From Clostridia bacterium (GTDB lineage: Bacteria > Bacillota > Clostridia > Christensenellales > Pumilibacteraceae): a stretch of 21,924 bases of DNA. A program made the position numbers and the translations under genes. Each line of letters begins with the position of its first letter. The stretch's first letter is position 1. Of this stretch, positions 1-7,506 are shown piece by piece. The notes under the pieces are model-generated. The model did not search any database and had not been told where the DNA came from. It worked only from the letters and a program-made list of their open reading frames with translations. Where the stretch lies: NCBI GenBank assembly GCA_017452405.1, contig JAFTMM010000025.1, forward strand, positions 1 to 21,924, in the 5' to 3' direction.

Positions 1-1820
1 CTATCAATAAGGCACAGACTCGCGAAACTGACGGACCTATCTCGCTTTCGGGTGGATTTGCTTGGTGCGTAGCTCCTCTTCAGGCAGCAACCTTCAACAC
101 TAAGCTTCTTACTAGACTCGGCGAACTTACCGCTAACCAGGCAATGCTTCGTTGGCAGGATTCTTCCTATACCAACGCTAACCGTCTTGCAGGTTGGTAT
201 GGACCCGCAATGAACGTTCATCGTTCGCACTTCCTCGGCAGAACCTTCGAGTACTACTCTGAAGACGGTATCCTTGGTGGATACGCTGCTGCAGCAGTAG
301 TTGGTGGCGCTCAGAGCAAGGGTCTCAACTGCTGGATTAAGCACTTAGTACTTAACGATCAAGAAATTTACAGAAAGGGTATTAATACCTACGCTACTGA
401 ACAGGCTTTCCGTGAAATTTACTGCAAACCCTTCCAGATGCCTATGCAGGAAGGTAACGCTACTGCTATCATGACCTCCTTCAACAGAATCGGTCAGGTA
501 GCTGCTTCTGTAAACTACAACCTCATCGAACTCATGACTCGTCAGGAATGGGGCTTTGATGGCGTTATCGTAACCGATATGTACAACTCCAACTGCTGGC
601 CTAGTGCTATGCTCCTTCGCGCAGGTAACGACCTTCCTCTTGGTACGGTAGTTCCCGACGGCGCATGGGATGCAACCGCACGTTCTGGCAAGGGTTCCGT
701 AAAGGTTACTGCTGCTTCCAACTTCAGCGAAGATAAGGCATACGCTGTAGGCGATATCGTGTCTACCGGTGTATATGCAAGCCGTAAGCTTGTTACCACT
801 TACTATAAGTTCACTGCTGCTAAGGCGGCTGGCGTTTGGGATGAGACCAAGGTAGAGGAAGTTAAACTTGCGGACATCGCTAATTCGATTACCTTTGCTA
901 GTGATCTTCAGTACTACTATGTAAGACTTTGTGCTATGCGTACGCTTTATACCGAAGCTAACATCATGGCGGGTGATAATGGTTATGACCTCAGAAAGTT
1001 TGCAGACAAGACTTTGACTGCAGTTGATCAGGGTGTTGCTGTTAACCAGTCTGTTGCATACAATTTTGGTTCTCTTGAATCTAAGTATGAGATCACCAAG
1101 GGCGCGCTTCCCGAAGGTCTTACCCTCGCTGCTGACGGTACTGTCACCGGTACTGCAGTAGGTGACGCAGGTACTTACAAGTTCACCGTAAGAGCAATTC
1201 TTGACAAGTGGGTTCAGAAGACTGCAGAAATGACTCTTGAAGTTAAACCTGCATTCACTTACGCTGAAGCAGCGGCTGCTACTTACGGCACTGCTTACAC
1301 CGGCGCGCTCAGCACGACCACTTTCGCGGATAGCAGCTACGTTAAGGCATACGCTCTTGACGGCGAGCTTCCCGCAGGTCTCGAGCTCACCGAAACCGGT
1401 GAAATCGTAGGTACTCCTACCGAAGTTGGTACGTTTGAAGTAACTATCGTCGCTTCCGTAACTTCGGGCAAGACTACTTCCAAATATAACGTTCCCGTAA
1501 CCATTACGGTAGGCGGAACTGTTCCCGTAGTTAAGACTCCTCTTGAGCTTCTTACTGAAAGAGTAGCCGCTCTTGAAACTTCTTCCGGCACGACTGCTTC
1601 CGATATCACTGCTATCAAGAACGATATCGCAGCTCTCAAGACTTCCGGAAATGCTTCCGCAAGTGACATTGACGCTCTCGAAACCAGAATCAAGGCTCTT
1701 GAAGACGCAGCAGCTGAAGGATGTGGATCCAGCGTGGCTTCCACCTTCATCGTTACTATCGTTCTTCTCACAGCGGCATTGTTCGTTGTAAGAAAAATCC
1801 TTGTCAGCAAAAAAGGTTGA
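1..1820 (+). CDS. GH3 family glycoside hydrolase, 5'-truncated by the window, with Ig-like domains and C-terminal membrane anchor
   Basis: The reading frame is open from base 3, so this is the 3' part of a larger gene; the ATG at 144 is internal. About 605 residues are visible. They begin with the GH3 catalytic-barrel signature DGP (30-38), then GPAMNVHR, the KH pair in IKHLVLNDQE, and GFDGVIVTDM, whose Asp (codon 576-578) aligns with the GH3 nucleophile. A roughly 60-residue insert (about 693-884) interrupts the end of the barrel. Two Ig-like (He_PIG-type) domains follow (about 1010-1245 and 1250-1510), each with a 'LPxGL..TG.I.GT' pattern, then a heptad-like coiled coil (about 1535-1715). 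The protein ends in GCGSS, one hydrophobic helix and a basic tail, so it is probably exported and membrane-held. The neighbouring GH3 at 3249-6193 carries the barrel last, which suggests the missing upstream part holds the alpha/beta sandwich. Substrate is unknown (beta-glucosidase or xylosidase type possible). Confidence 0.88.
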   Translation, partial: INKAQTRETDGPISLSGGFAWCVAPLQAATFNTKLLTRLGELTANQAMLRWQDSSYTNANRLAGWYGPAMNVHRSHFLGRTFEYYSEDGILGGYAAAAVVGGAQSKGLNCWIKHLVLNDQEIYRKGINTYATEQAFREIYCKPFQMPMQEGNATAIMTSFNRIGQVAASVNYNLIELMTRQEWGFDGVIVTDMYNSNCWPSAMLLRAGNDLPLGTVVPDGAWDATARSGKGSVKVTAASNFSEDKAYAVGDIVSTGVYASRKLVTTYYKFTAAKAAGVWDETKVEEVKLADIANSITFASDLQYYYVRLCAMRTLYTEANIMAGDNGYDLRKFADKTLTAVDQGVAVNQSVAYNFGSLESKYEITKGALPEGLTLAADGTVTGTAVGDAGTYKFTVRAILDKWVQKTAEMTLEVKPAFTYAEAAAATYGTAYTGALSTTTFADSSYVKAYALDGELPAGLELTETGEIVGTPTEVGTFEVTIVASVTSGKTTSKYNVPVTITVGGTVPVVKTPLELLTERVAALETSSGTTASDITAIKNDIAALKTSGNASASDIDALETRIKALEDAAAEGCGSSVASTFIVTIVLLTAALFVVRKILVSKKG

Positions 1821-1837
1821 TAAGGAATGAGTAAACC

Positions 1838-1882
1838 GATTTTCCAAGGGTGGTTTACGCCACCCTTGGAAATCGTTTTTTA
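1838..1882 (+). terminator. Rho-independent terminator after the first GH3 gene
   Basis: Arms 1838-1853 and 1860-1874 pair over about 15 bp with one bulged T and a 6-nt loop, followed by GTTTTTT. The stem is the strongest hairpin in this gap. An overlapping alternative pairing exists (GTAAACC at 1831-1837 with GGTTTAC at 1852-1858), which would be mutually exclusive with the terminator stem. Confidence 0.9.
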
Positions 1883-1916
1883 AGGGGTTAATGAATATAT
1901 TTTTTAAGAAAGGAAA

Positions 1917-3230
1917 ATGAAAATGAAACTTAAAACTTTTTTCTTAATAGCTTTGGTCGCCGTTATGTCCCTTGGTATTTTTGTTGCCTGCGGACCAGAC
2001 GGCACAGGCGATGGAAGTAGTTATACCGTTACTTTTGATCTTAACTACTCAGGCGCGCCCTCCGCTACTACAGTTAAGGTAGAAGAAGATGATGGTGTTT
2101 TTATGGTAGATGAGCCTACCGCTCCTACCAGAACGAATTATGTATTTGCAGGATGGTTCACCGATGCTGCTTGTACTAACCCCGTAGACTTTGAGAACGA
2201 CTTGACTTCTGACGTAACTTATTACGCAAGCTGGACTCAAACCGTTGCTATCATAACTTATAACGCAAATTATACGGGAAGCTCCTCTCAGACTGCAAGC
2301 GTAAATATCGGCTCTAAGGCTACTCAGCCTACCGCGCCTACGAGAAACGGATATCTCTTTGACGGTTGGTACACCGATTCGGCTTGCTCTACCGCTTTCT
2401 CTTTTGATACCGCTATTAGTGGAGACATTATTCTTTACGCTAAGTGGGAAGAATCCGCAGGTGACACAGTAACTGTAACTTTCAAGTATAACTACGGCAC
2501 CGCAGGCGACTATTATTCTCAGACTCTTAACACCGGCAGACGTGTATCAAAGCCCGCGGATCCTACCGGAAACGACGGATATGCATTTACTGGTTGGTAT
2601 ACTGACGCTGCTTGTACTACCGAATACGACTTCAATGCTTTCGTAACAGTAAACACTGATATTTACGCATGCTGGAAGAAAATCAATTCTTTTGAATTTG
2701 AATACGTTGATCTTACAGGTATGAACGGAGCAGGATGGTCTGCAAGTGTTACCGGCATTGGATTGATTGATGAAGACGATACTGCAAGCGGTGGATTCTA
2801 TGTAGGTTATATGTATGTAACTGGCAATACTCTTACCTTCCATATAACCGCAGAAGAAGCTGCTACTGATTGCTCGCTCGTACTCCGCCTTACTGCTGAA
2901 GGTGAAGAGGGATCTGTTGTTTCGCTTACTGACGAAGAACTTCTTGTTAAGGTAAACGGAACTGCTCTTGACTATTCTACTCTTATATTTGATGAAATTC
3001 CCGATATTACCGGAGGAGATCGTCGTGACTTTACCAACCATCTTATTAGCACCAGCGTTTCTTTAAATGCAGGAGAGAACGTTATTCAGTTCGTTGTTAA
3101 TAATGAAAAGAGCATGGGTGGTACGATGTCTGCAACCGCTCCTATGTTCGACTGCATGTATATCTATACAAACACCGAAATTGATTGGACAGAAGGAAAG
3201 TGCTATTCTGATAACATAAAAGGCATGTAA
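1917..3230 (+). CDS. Surface lipoprotein with three InlB B-repeats (Listeria-Bacteroides repeat) and a CBM6-like C-terminal domain
   Basis: A 437-residue exported lipoprotein. The N-terminus has a basic stretch, a hydrophobic core and a lipobox ending GIFVAC, with Cys25 as the lipidation site. Three repeats at residues about 36-106, 111-177 and 185-253 share the 'P..PTR.GY.F.GW(F/Y)TD.AC' core and end in a Trp, as in the Flg_new/InlB B-repeat family. Residues about 259-437 start FEFEYVDLTG and are rich in beta-strand-like patterns ending in a 'LNAGENVIQFV' motif, as in CBM6/CBM35-like sugar-binding domains. ATG 1923 may be the true start: AGGA (1911-1914) lies 8 nt before it but only 2 nt before ATG 1917. 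The next GH3 gene starts 18 nt downstream, so the two are probably co-transcribed and this protein may bind glycan for that enzyme (inference). Confidence 0.88.
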   Translation: MKMKLKTFFLIALVAVMSLGIFVACGPDGTGDGSSYTVTFDLNYSGAPSATTVKVEEDDGVFMVDEPTAPTRTNYVFAGWFTDAACTNPVDFENDLTSDVTYYASWTQTVAIITYNANYTGSSSQTASVNIGSKATQPTAPTRNGYLFDGWYTDSACSTAFSFDTAISGDIILYAKWEESAGDTVTVTFKYNYGTAGDYYSQTLNTGRRVSKPADPTGNDGYAFTGWYTDAACTTEYDFNAFVTVNTDIYACWKKINSFEFEYVDLTGMNGAGWSASVTGIGLIDEDDTASGGFYVGYMYVTGNTLTFHITAEEAATDCSLVLRLTAEGEEGSVVSLTDEELLVKVNGTALDYSTLIFDEIPDITGGDRRDFTNHLISTSVSLNAGENVIQFVVNNEKSMGGTMSATAPMFDCMYIYTNTEIDWTEGKCYSDNIKGM

Positions 3231-3248
3231 TAACGTTGGAGAGTGAAA

Positions 3249-3773
3249 ATGAATTATATTAAGATAATTTGGAAAAACACGGGCGCACGCGTAGCTATTA
3301 TCGTTACCGTTATAGTAGTAGCTTTAATTATTGCTATTAACTGCGTTTGTAATTTCGTGCTTCCTGTTCTTATGGATACGATGTTTGGTGGAGAGAGAAG
3401 TGAAAAGGTAGGTACTACCGGTGACAACCAATATTTCAAAACCGATGAAGGAATTACCGACAAGGCATCCGCGCTTGCCGCCGCTAATAAAGTAAATGAA
3501 GAAATATGTGAAGAAGGCTTTATTCTCCTTAAAAACGGAGCAACCGAAGCTATTTCCGACGATATTCTTCCTATGCAGACGTCTGCTACCTCCAAGAAAA
3601 AAGTAAGTATATTCGGTAAAAACTCCGCAAATATTGCTTACGGTAGTTCGGGTAGCGTAGGCGCAGCAGCAGACAATCCCGTTACTATATACGACAGCCT
3701 TGCTTCTGCTAACTTTGAAGTAAACCGACTCTTAAGGCTTTCTATGAAGATACTGCCGCTTCCGGCACAGTAA
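3249..3773 (+). CDS. GH3 family glycoside hydrolase, 5' part before a frameshift
   Basis: ATG 3249 is favoured because GGAG (3238-3241) lies 7 nt upstream; GTG 3243 is the alternative. The protein begins with a short basic stretch and a strong membrane helix (about residues 12-38), then enters the GH3 alpha/beta-sandwich (usually C-terminal) domain with EEGFILLKNGA and 'VSIFGKNS'. In this frame the last authentic residues are FEVN (3714-3725); what follows up to the TAA at 3771 is out-of-frame. The coding continues in frame +2 as PTLKAFYED. One C appears to be missing in the AAACCG stretch at 3722-3727; restoring it joins both parts into one gene of about 981 residues. This may be a real mutation or an assembly error. 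Confidence 0.85.
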   Translation: MNYIKIIWKNTGARVAIIVTVIVVALIIAINCVCNFVLPVLMDTMFGGERSEKVGTTGDNQYFKTDEGITDKASALAAANKVNEEICEEGFILLKNGATEAISDDILPMQTSATSKKKVSIFGKNSANIAYGSSGSVGAAADNPVTIYDSLASANFEVNRLLRLSMKILPLPAQ

Positions 3774-6193
3774 GACCTTCGGCTCCCAGCATGGCTTCGG
3801 GCGCAATTCCCGAAGGCTTTGCAACGGGTGAAACTCCCGTAAGCTCGTATACTGATGCTGTAAAGAGCTCTTTCGCTCAATATAATGACCTTGCGCTCGT
3901 AGTAATCACTCGTACTAGCGGTGAAAACTCCGACCTTCCTACGACGATGAAGAATACCGCCGGAGCATACGCAGAAACTGACCATTATCTCGAACTCGAC
4001 AGAAATGAGCAGGAAATGCTTAAACTTGCTTGCGAGAATTTCGAAAACGTAGTATTGCTTATCAATGCGGGAACTCCCATCGAACTCGGTTTCCTTGACG
4101 CTACTGACGATAATGACGAAAGCGCACTCTCCTACGACTTTGCAAGCGAAGTAAAGGGCGCAATTCAGATCGGACTTCCGGGTGAAGTTGGTATGTCTGC
4201 TCTTGGTAAGATATTGAACGGTGAGGTTAATCCTTCGGGAAGAACGGTTGATACCTACGTTCGTGACTTTACCAAGATACCGGCACTTGAAAACTATAGC
4301 GTAAAGGGTGAGAATAACCTCGACTCTTATACTTTGAACGGCACGGCTCAGGACCAGTGGTTTATTGACTACGAAGAGGGTATCTACGTAGGATATAAGT
4401 ACTTTGAAACTCGTGGTGAAACGGACGGTGAAGAGTGGTACGACAACAACGTTGTATATCCTTTGGGATACGGACTTTCTTATACTACCTTCACTAAGGA
4501 AGTAAAAGAAACCAATATTACCGACAATGCTTCCTGGACAACGGGTAAAGAAGAGTTAAGCGTAACCGTAACCGTATCCAATACCGGCGAGTTAGCAGGT
4601 AAGGAAGTAGTACAGCTTTACGTAAAACAGCCTTACGTAGCAGGCGGAGTAGAGAAGGCGAGCGAAGTACTCGTAGCTTTCGGCAAAACCGAAGAAATAC
4701 CTGCAGGTGAATCAAAGGACGTAACGCTTACCTTCACGCCGTACGACTTTGCGTCTTACGATCATAAGACGGATAAGGCATACGTGCTTGATGCTGGAAG
4801 CTATGAGTTTAGAATTGCTTCTAACGCTCATAAGGTAGACGATACTATCACTACAACTCTTGGCTCTAAGGTAGTTATCTCCGAAGATACTACAACGGGT
4901 TATGAAGTTAAAAACCGCTTTGACGATGCAGACGACGAGCTTGGTAGTCAGCTTTCGAGAAATGATTGGGATGGAACGAAACCCGAAATGAGAACTGCAA
5001 GCGAAAAGGCAGCTACTCAGGCGTTTATTACAGATCTTCAAACGAATAAGGATAGCGGAAATCCTCTTACCGCAGATAGTGACGTAGTAAAAGAAGCAGC
5101 GGAAAACAGAGTACCTGCTAAAGCAAAGAAAGAAGAAGGACTTATGCTTTATGAGCTTAAAGGTCTTCCTGCAGATCACGCGCTTTGGGACCAAATTATG
5201 ACTCGTATAACTGCTTCTTCGCTTTGGGATACTCTTAGCCAAGGAGCATTCAAAACTCCTTCAATAAGCTATATAGGTAAACCCGAAACTATTGAAACGG
5301 ACGGTCCTGCAGGATTTACTAAGTTCATGGGTAGTGGTGAAATAGTTAGTGATACTTGCTTCTATGCATGTGAACCCGTGCTTGCGGCAACCTGGAATGT
5401 AGAGCTTGCGGAAAAAATGGGTAATGCTATCGGTAATGAAGGTATTATTGGATATACAACTGCTGAAACTCCTTATTCCGGTTGGTATGCTCCCGGCGTA
5501 AATATCCACAGAACTCCTTTCGGTGGACGTTGTCCCGAATATTACAGTGAAGACGCAATGCTTTCGGGCAAAATGGCTTCCGGGGTTATACGTGGAGCTG
5601 CAACCAAGGGTGTATATACCTTTGTTAAGCACTTTGCTGTAAACGATCAGGAAACGCACAGAGGCGGTGTATGTACGTGGCTCAACGAACAGGCTCTCCG
5701 TGAAATCTATCTCAAGCCCTTTGAACTTGCTGTTAAAGAGGGCGGTTCGACTGCAATGATGTCCTCTTTCAACAGAATAGGTAAGATGTGGACGGGTGGC
5801 GACTATCGTCTTATGACCGAAGTCCTTAGAAACGAATGGGGCTTTAACGGAACAGTAGTTTGCGACTTTGCGTCTAATCAGCCACATATGGATATGGAAC
5901 AGATGGTATATGCTGGTGGCGATACTTGGCTTGACACCATTACTCCTAAAAATTGGTTTGATAAGGACAATTCCGTTGACGTATACGTAATGCAGGAGGG
6001 CGTAAAGCACGTTCTTTACACCATCGTAAACTCCAACGCTATGAATGGACTCGGCGAGGGCGTAATTTACCAGACTTATCCGGCATATTGGCGTATAATT
6101 CTGCTTATTGTCTCAATAGTTATTGCTGTGGGTCTTGCGGTATGGTGTACTCTTATGATTATTAGGACAATTAAAAAATCTAAAAGACAATAA
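3725..6193 (+). CDS. GH3 family glycoside hydrolase, 3' part after a frameshift (permuted domain order, C-terminal membrane anchor)
   Basis: The first ATG in this frame is 3791, but homologous-looking coding (PTLKAFYEDTAASGTVRPSA) runs from about 3725, continuing the frame broken upstream. In order: the rest of the alpha/beta sandwich with TRTSGENSDL, whose Glu (3923-3925) is in the usual acid/base position; an FnIII-like domain (about 4530-4830; SVTVTVSNTGELAG); then the TIM-barrel catalytic domain with DGPAG (from 5300), NIHRTPFGGR, VKHFAVNDQE and GFNGTVVCDF with the nucleophile Asp at 5864-5866. The chain ends with a hydrophobic helix and basic tail (6080-6190). Sandwich-FnIII-barrel is the reverse of the common GH3 order and is known from Ruminococcus albus-type beta-glucosidases. 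It is probably an extracytoplasmic enzyme tethered at both ends; exact substrate unknown. The barrel is clearly paralogous to the GH3 at the window start. Confidence 0.9.
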   Translation, partial: PTLKAFYEDTAASGTVRPSAPSMASGAIPEGFATGETPVSSYTDAVKSSFAQYNDLALVVITRTSGENSDLPTTMKNTAGAYAETDHYLELDRNEQEMLKLACENFENVVLLINAGTPIELGFLDATDDNDESALSYDFASEVKGAIQIGLPGEVGMSALGKILNGEVNPSGRTVDTYVRDFTKIPALENYSVKGENNLDSYTLNGTAQDQWFIDYEEGIYVGYKYFETRGETDGEEWYDNNVVYPLGYGLSYTTFTKEVKETNITDNASWTTGKEELSVTVTVSNTGELAGKEVVQLYVKQPYVAGGVEKASEVLVAFGKTEEIPAGESKDVTLTFTPYDFASYDHKTDKAYVLDAGSYEFRIASNAHKVDDTITTTLGSKVVISEDTTTGYEVKNRFDDADDELGSQLSRNDWDGTKPEMRTASEKAATQAFITDLQTNKDSGNPLTADSDVVKEAAENRVPAKAKKEEGLMLYELKGLPADHALWDQIMTRITASSLWDTLSQGAFKTPSISYIGKPETIETDGPAGFTKFMGSGEIVSDTCFYACEPVLAATWNVELAEKMGNAIGNEGIIGYTTAETPYSGWYAPGVNIHRTPFGGRCPEYYSEDAMLSGKMASGVIRGAATKGVYTFVKHFAVNDQETHRGGVCTWLNEQALREIYLKPFELAVKEGGSTAMMSSFNRIGKMWTGGDYRLMTEVLRNEWGFNGTVVCDFASNQPHMDMEQMVYAGGDTWLDTITPKNWFDKDNSVDVYVMQEGVKHVLYTIVNSNAMNGLGEGVIYQTYPAYWRIILLIVSIVIAVGLAVWCTLMIIRTIKKSKRQ

Positions 6194-6208
6194 TCAGTCC
6201 CCTCTAAT

Positions 6209-6240
6209 TTGAGCGTTTTTAATCATAAAAACTAGCTCAA
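6209..6240 (+). other. Hairpin in the 3' untranslated region, upstream of the terminator
   Basis: TTGAGCGTTTTT (6209-6220) pairs with AAAAAC (6227-6232) and GCTCAA (6235-6240), with a 2-nt bulge and a 6-nt loop. It lies between the GH3 stop and the terminator hairpin. It may stabilise the mRNA end; no T-tract follows it. Confidence 0.5.
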
Positions 6241-6245
6241 TGCTT

Positions 6246-6277
6246 GAAACCTCGCTTTTTAGCGAGGTTTCTTTTTA
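6246..6277 (+). terminator. Rho-independent terminator ending the carbohydrate block
   Basis: A perfect 11-bp stem, GAAACCTCGCT (6246-6256) with AGCGAGGTTTC (6261-6271), TTTT loop, then a run of five T. Confidence 0.93.
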
Positions 6278-6305
6278 CTTCCTAATAAATCTTCTTGCAT
6301 TATTC

Positions 6306-6334
6306 TTGAAAAACTCCGGTTTATGTGTTATAAT
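6306..6334 (+). promoter_or_regulatory. Sigma-A promoter of the ArsR gene
   Basis: TTGAAA (6306-6311), 17-bp spacer, TATAAT (6329-6334). The expected start near 6341 leaves a leader of about 20 nt carrying AAAGGA (6351-6356), 5 nt before the ATG. Confidence 0.85.
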
Positions 6335-6361
6335 AATAAAAATACGATTTAAAGGAACGAT

Positions 6362-6715
6362 ATGCATTCACACGGAAATGACAACGCCGAACTTTCGGCA
6401 AAAATGCCTAAGACGGAGGACTGTATAGCGGTTGCCTCGGCTTTTGCACAGCTTGGCGACGGCACTCGTCTCAAAATACTTTGGCTACTTTGTCATAGTG
6501 AACAATGCGTGACGAATATTGCGCATTTGACGGGTATGTCGGGGCCTGCGGTGGCGCATCATTTGCGCCTTCTTAAAAGCGCGAACTTGATTGTATCGAG
6601 GCGTGAGGGCAAAGAAATGCGATACCGTCTTGGTGAAAGCAATATATGCCATGAACTGCACCGCGCGATCGACGCGCTATTCCGCGCGAGTTTTCCCGAT
6701 TGCAAATTTGACTAA
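6362..6715 (+). CDS. ArsR/SmtB-family metal-responsive transcriptional repressor
   Basis: A 117-residue winged-helix protein. Residues about 25-95 carry the family pattern: 'LGDGTRLKILWLL', the alpha-3 segment EQCVTNIA, the recognition helix 'SGPAVAHHLRLLKSANLI' and the wing 'RREGKEMRYRL'. The alpha-3 site has a single Cys where the classical ArsR/CadC ELCVCDL has two. The C-terminal helix contains CHELH, and the N-terminus MHSH, so a His/Cys site at alpha-5 or the N-terminus is possible but not proven. It has its own promoter and terminator. A Zn/Cd-type efflux ATPase with a palindromic promoter lies about 3.4 kb away on the opposite strand and is a plausible target (inference). Confidence 0.9.
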   Translation: MHSHGNDNAELSAKMPKTEDCIAVASAFAQLGDGTRLKILWLLCHSEQCVTNIAHLTGMSGPAVAHHLRLLKSANLIVSRREGKEMRYRLGESNICHELHRAIDALFRASFPDCKFD

Positions 6716-6728
6716 AACCGCAGACTAG

Positions 6729-6770
6729 AATGCGCCTTCTAAGTTGCTCTTAGATGGTGCATTTTATTTT
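6729..6770 (+). terminator. Terminator after the ArsR gene
   Basis: Arms 6729-6743 and 6749-6763 pair over 15 positions with one G-U pair and one T-T mismatch around a 5-nt loop, followed by TTTATTTT. Confidence 0.75.
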
Positions 6771-6813
6771 GCGTTTTTTGCATAATCTTCCATGCTCGTA
6801 ACAAACTATCTTC

Positions 6814-7506
6814 GTGATAGTAGTACTAATAAAAACCGTTATAATCGTTCTTTTAGTCTTTTTCGTAATAAGACTAATGGGTAAAAGACAGATAGGCGAA
6901 ATGCAACCCGTAGAGTTCGTAATAACGCTAATCTTAGCCGAAGTAGCATGTCTGCCTATGAACGATCCGAATCTTCCGCTTCATTTCGGAATCGTTCCCA
7001 TAATCACGCTGGCATTCCTCGATATCTTAATTTCATTTATCGGTCGTAAGTCGTTAATGGTTCGTACGATAGTAGACGGACGAAGTTTGCTCGTGATTGA
7101 TAAAAACGGTATCGTTTACGAGAACCTGAAAAAAATGAACATGAGCGTAGACGACGTGCTTATGAGCGCGCGGAGTGGCGGCTATCCCGATATGTCCAAA
7201 ATCGAATACGCTATAGTAGAACCGAATGGTAAATTATCCGTTATTGAAAAAGCCAAAGATCCGACCGAGCCTACCGAAGCGTTTCGCCCTATGCCTCTAA
7301 TCATAGACGGCAATATTATCAAGGAAAACTTGGAAAAAGTAGGCGTGGCATCCGAGCAGATAGTCCGCGCCGTCCAGTCAAAAAAGTTAAAAGTCAAAGA
7401 CGTTCTATATATGGACGTACGGCAGAATGGCGAGGTGTACGTTTCTCCTAAGCGTAAGCCGTGCTATACCGACAAAATTCGAATAACTGGAGGGAAGAAC
7501 TGGTGA
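6814..7506 (+). CDS. DUF421 (YetF-like) membrane protein
   Basis: 230 residues. The N-terminal part has membrane segments and the family signature 'RLMGKRQIGEMQPVEFVITLILAE'-type stretch (residues about 20-45), then 'IGRKSLMVRTIVDGRSLLVIDKNGIV'-type sequence leading into the soluble YetF domain with a C-terminal 'KVKDVLYMDVRQNGEVYV' region. The start is a GTG; the frame is closed by a stop at 6799, leaving no ATG, and no clear ribosome site precedes it. Molecular function of the family is not established. The DUF4363 gene overlaps its stop by 3 nt (GTGA), so the two are co-translated. Confidence 0.9.
   Translation: MIVVLIKTVIIVLLVFFVIRLMGKRQIGEMQPVEFVITLILAEVACLPMNDPNLPLHFGIVPIITLAFLDILISFIGRKSLMVRTIVDGRSLLVIDKNGIVYENLKKMNMSVDDVLMSARSGGYPDMSKIEYAIVEPNGKLSVIEKAKDPTEPTEAFRPMPLIIDGNIIKENLEKVGVASEQIVRAVQSKKLKVKDVLYMDVRQNGEVYVSPKRKPCYTDKIRITGGKNW

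Noticed and set aside
345..1847. 500-codon open frame on the minus strand opposite the first GH3 gene
   Set aside because: It is the mirror of a strongly biased coding strand; it is low-complexity in Ser/Val, has no motif, no ribosome site, and reads through the terminator, while the plus frame carries clear GH3 motifs.
6240..6428. Short plus-strand frame overlapping the terminator and ArsR promoter
   Set aside because: Starts inside a terminator hairpin region, contains the promoter and overlaps the ArsR gene; no family features.
7461..7502. ATG 7461 as the start of the DUF4363 protein
   Set aside because: Adds 14 polar residues before the membrane helix and lacks a ribosome site; GTG 7503 has GGAGGG 8 nt upstream.
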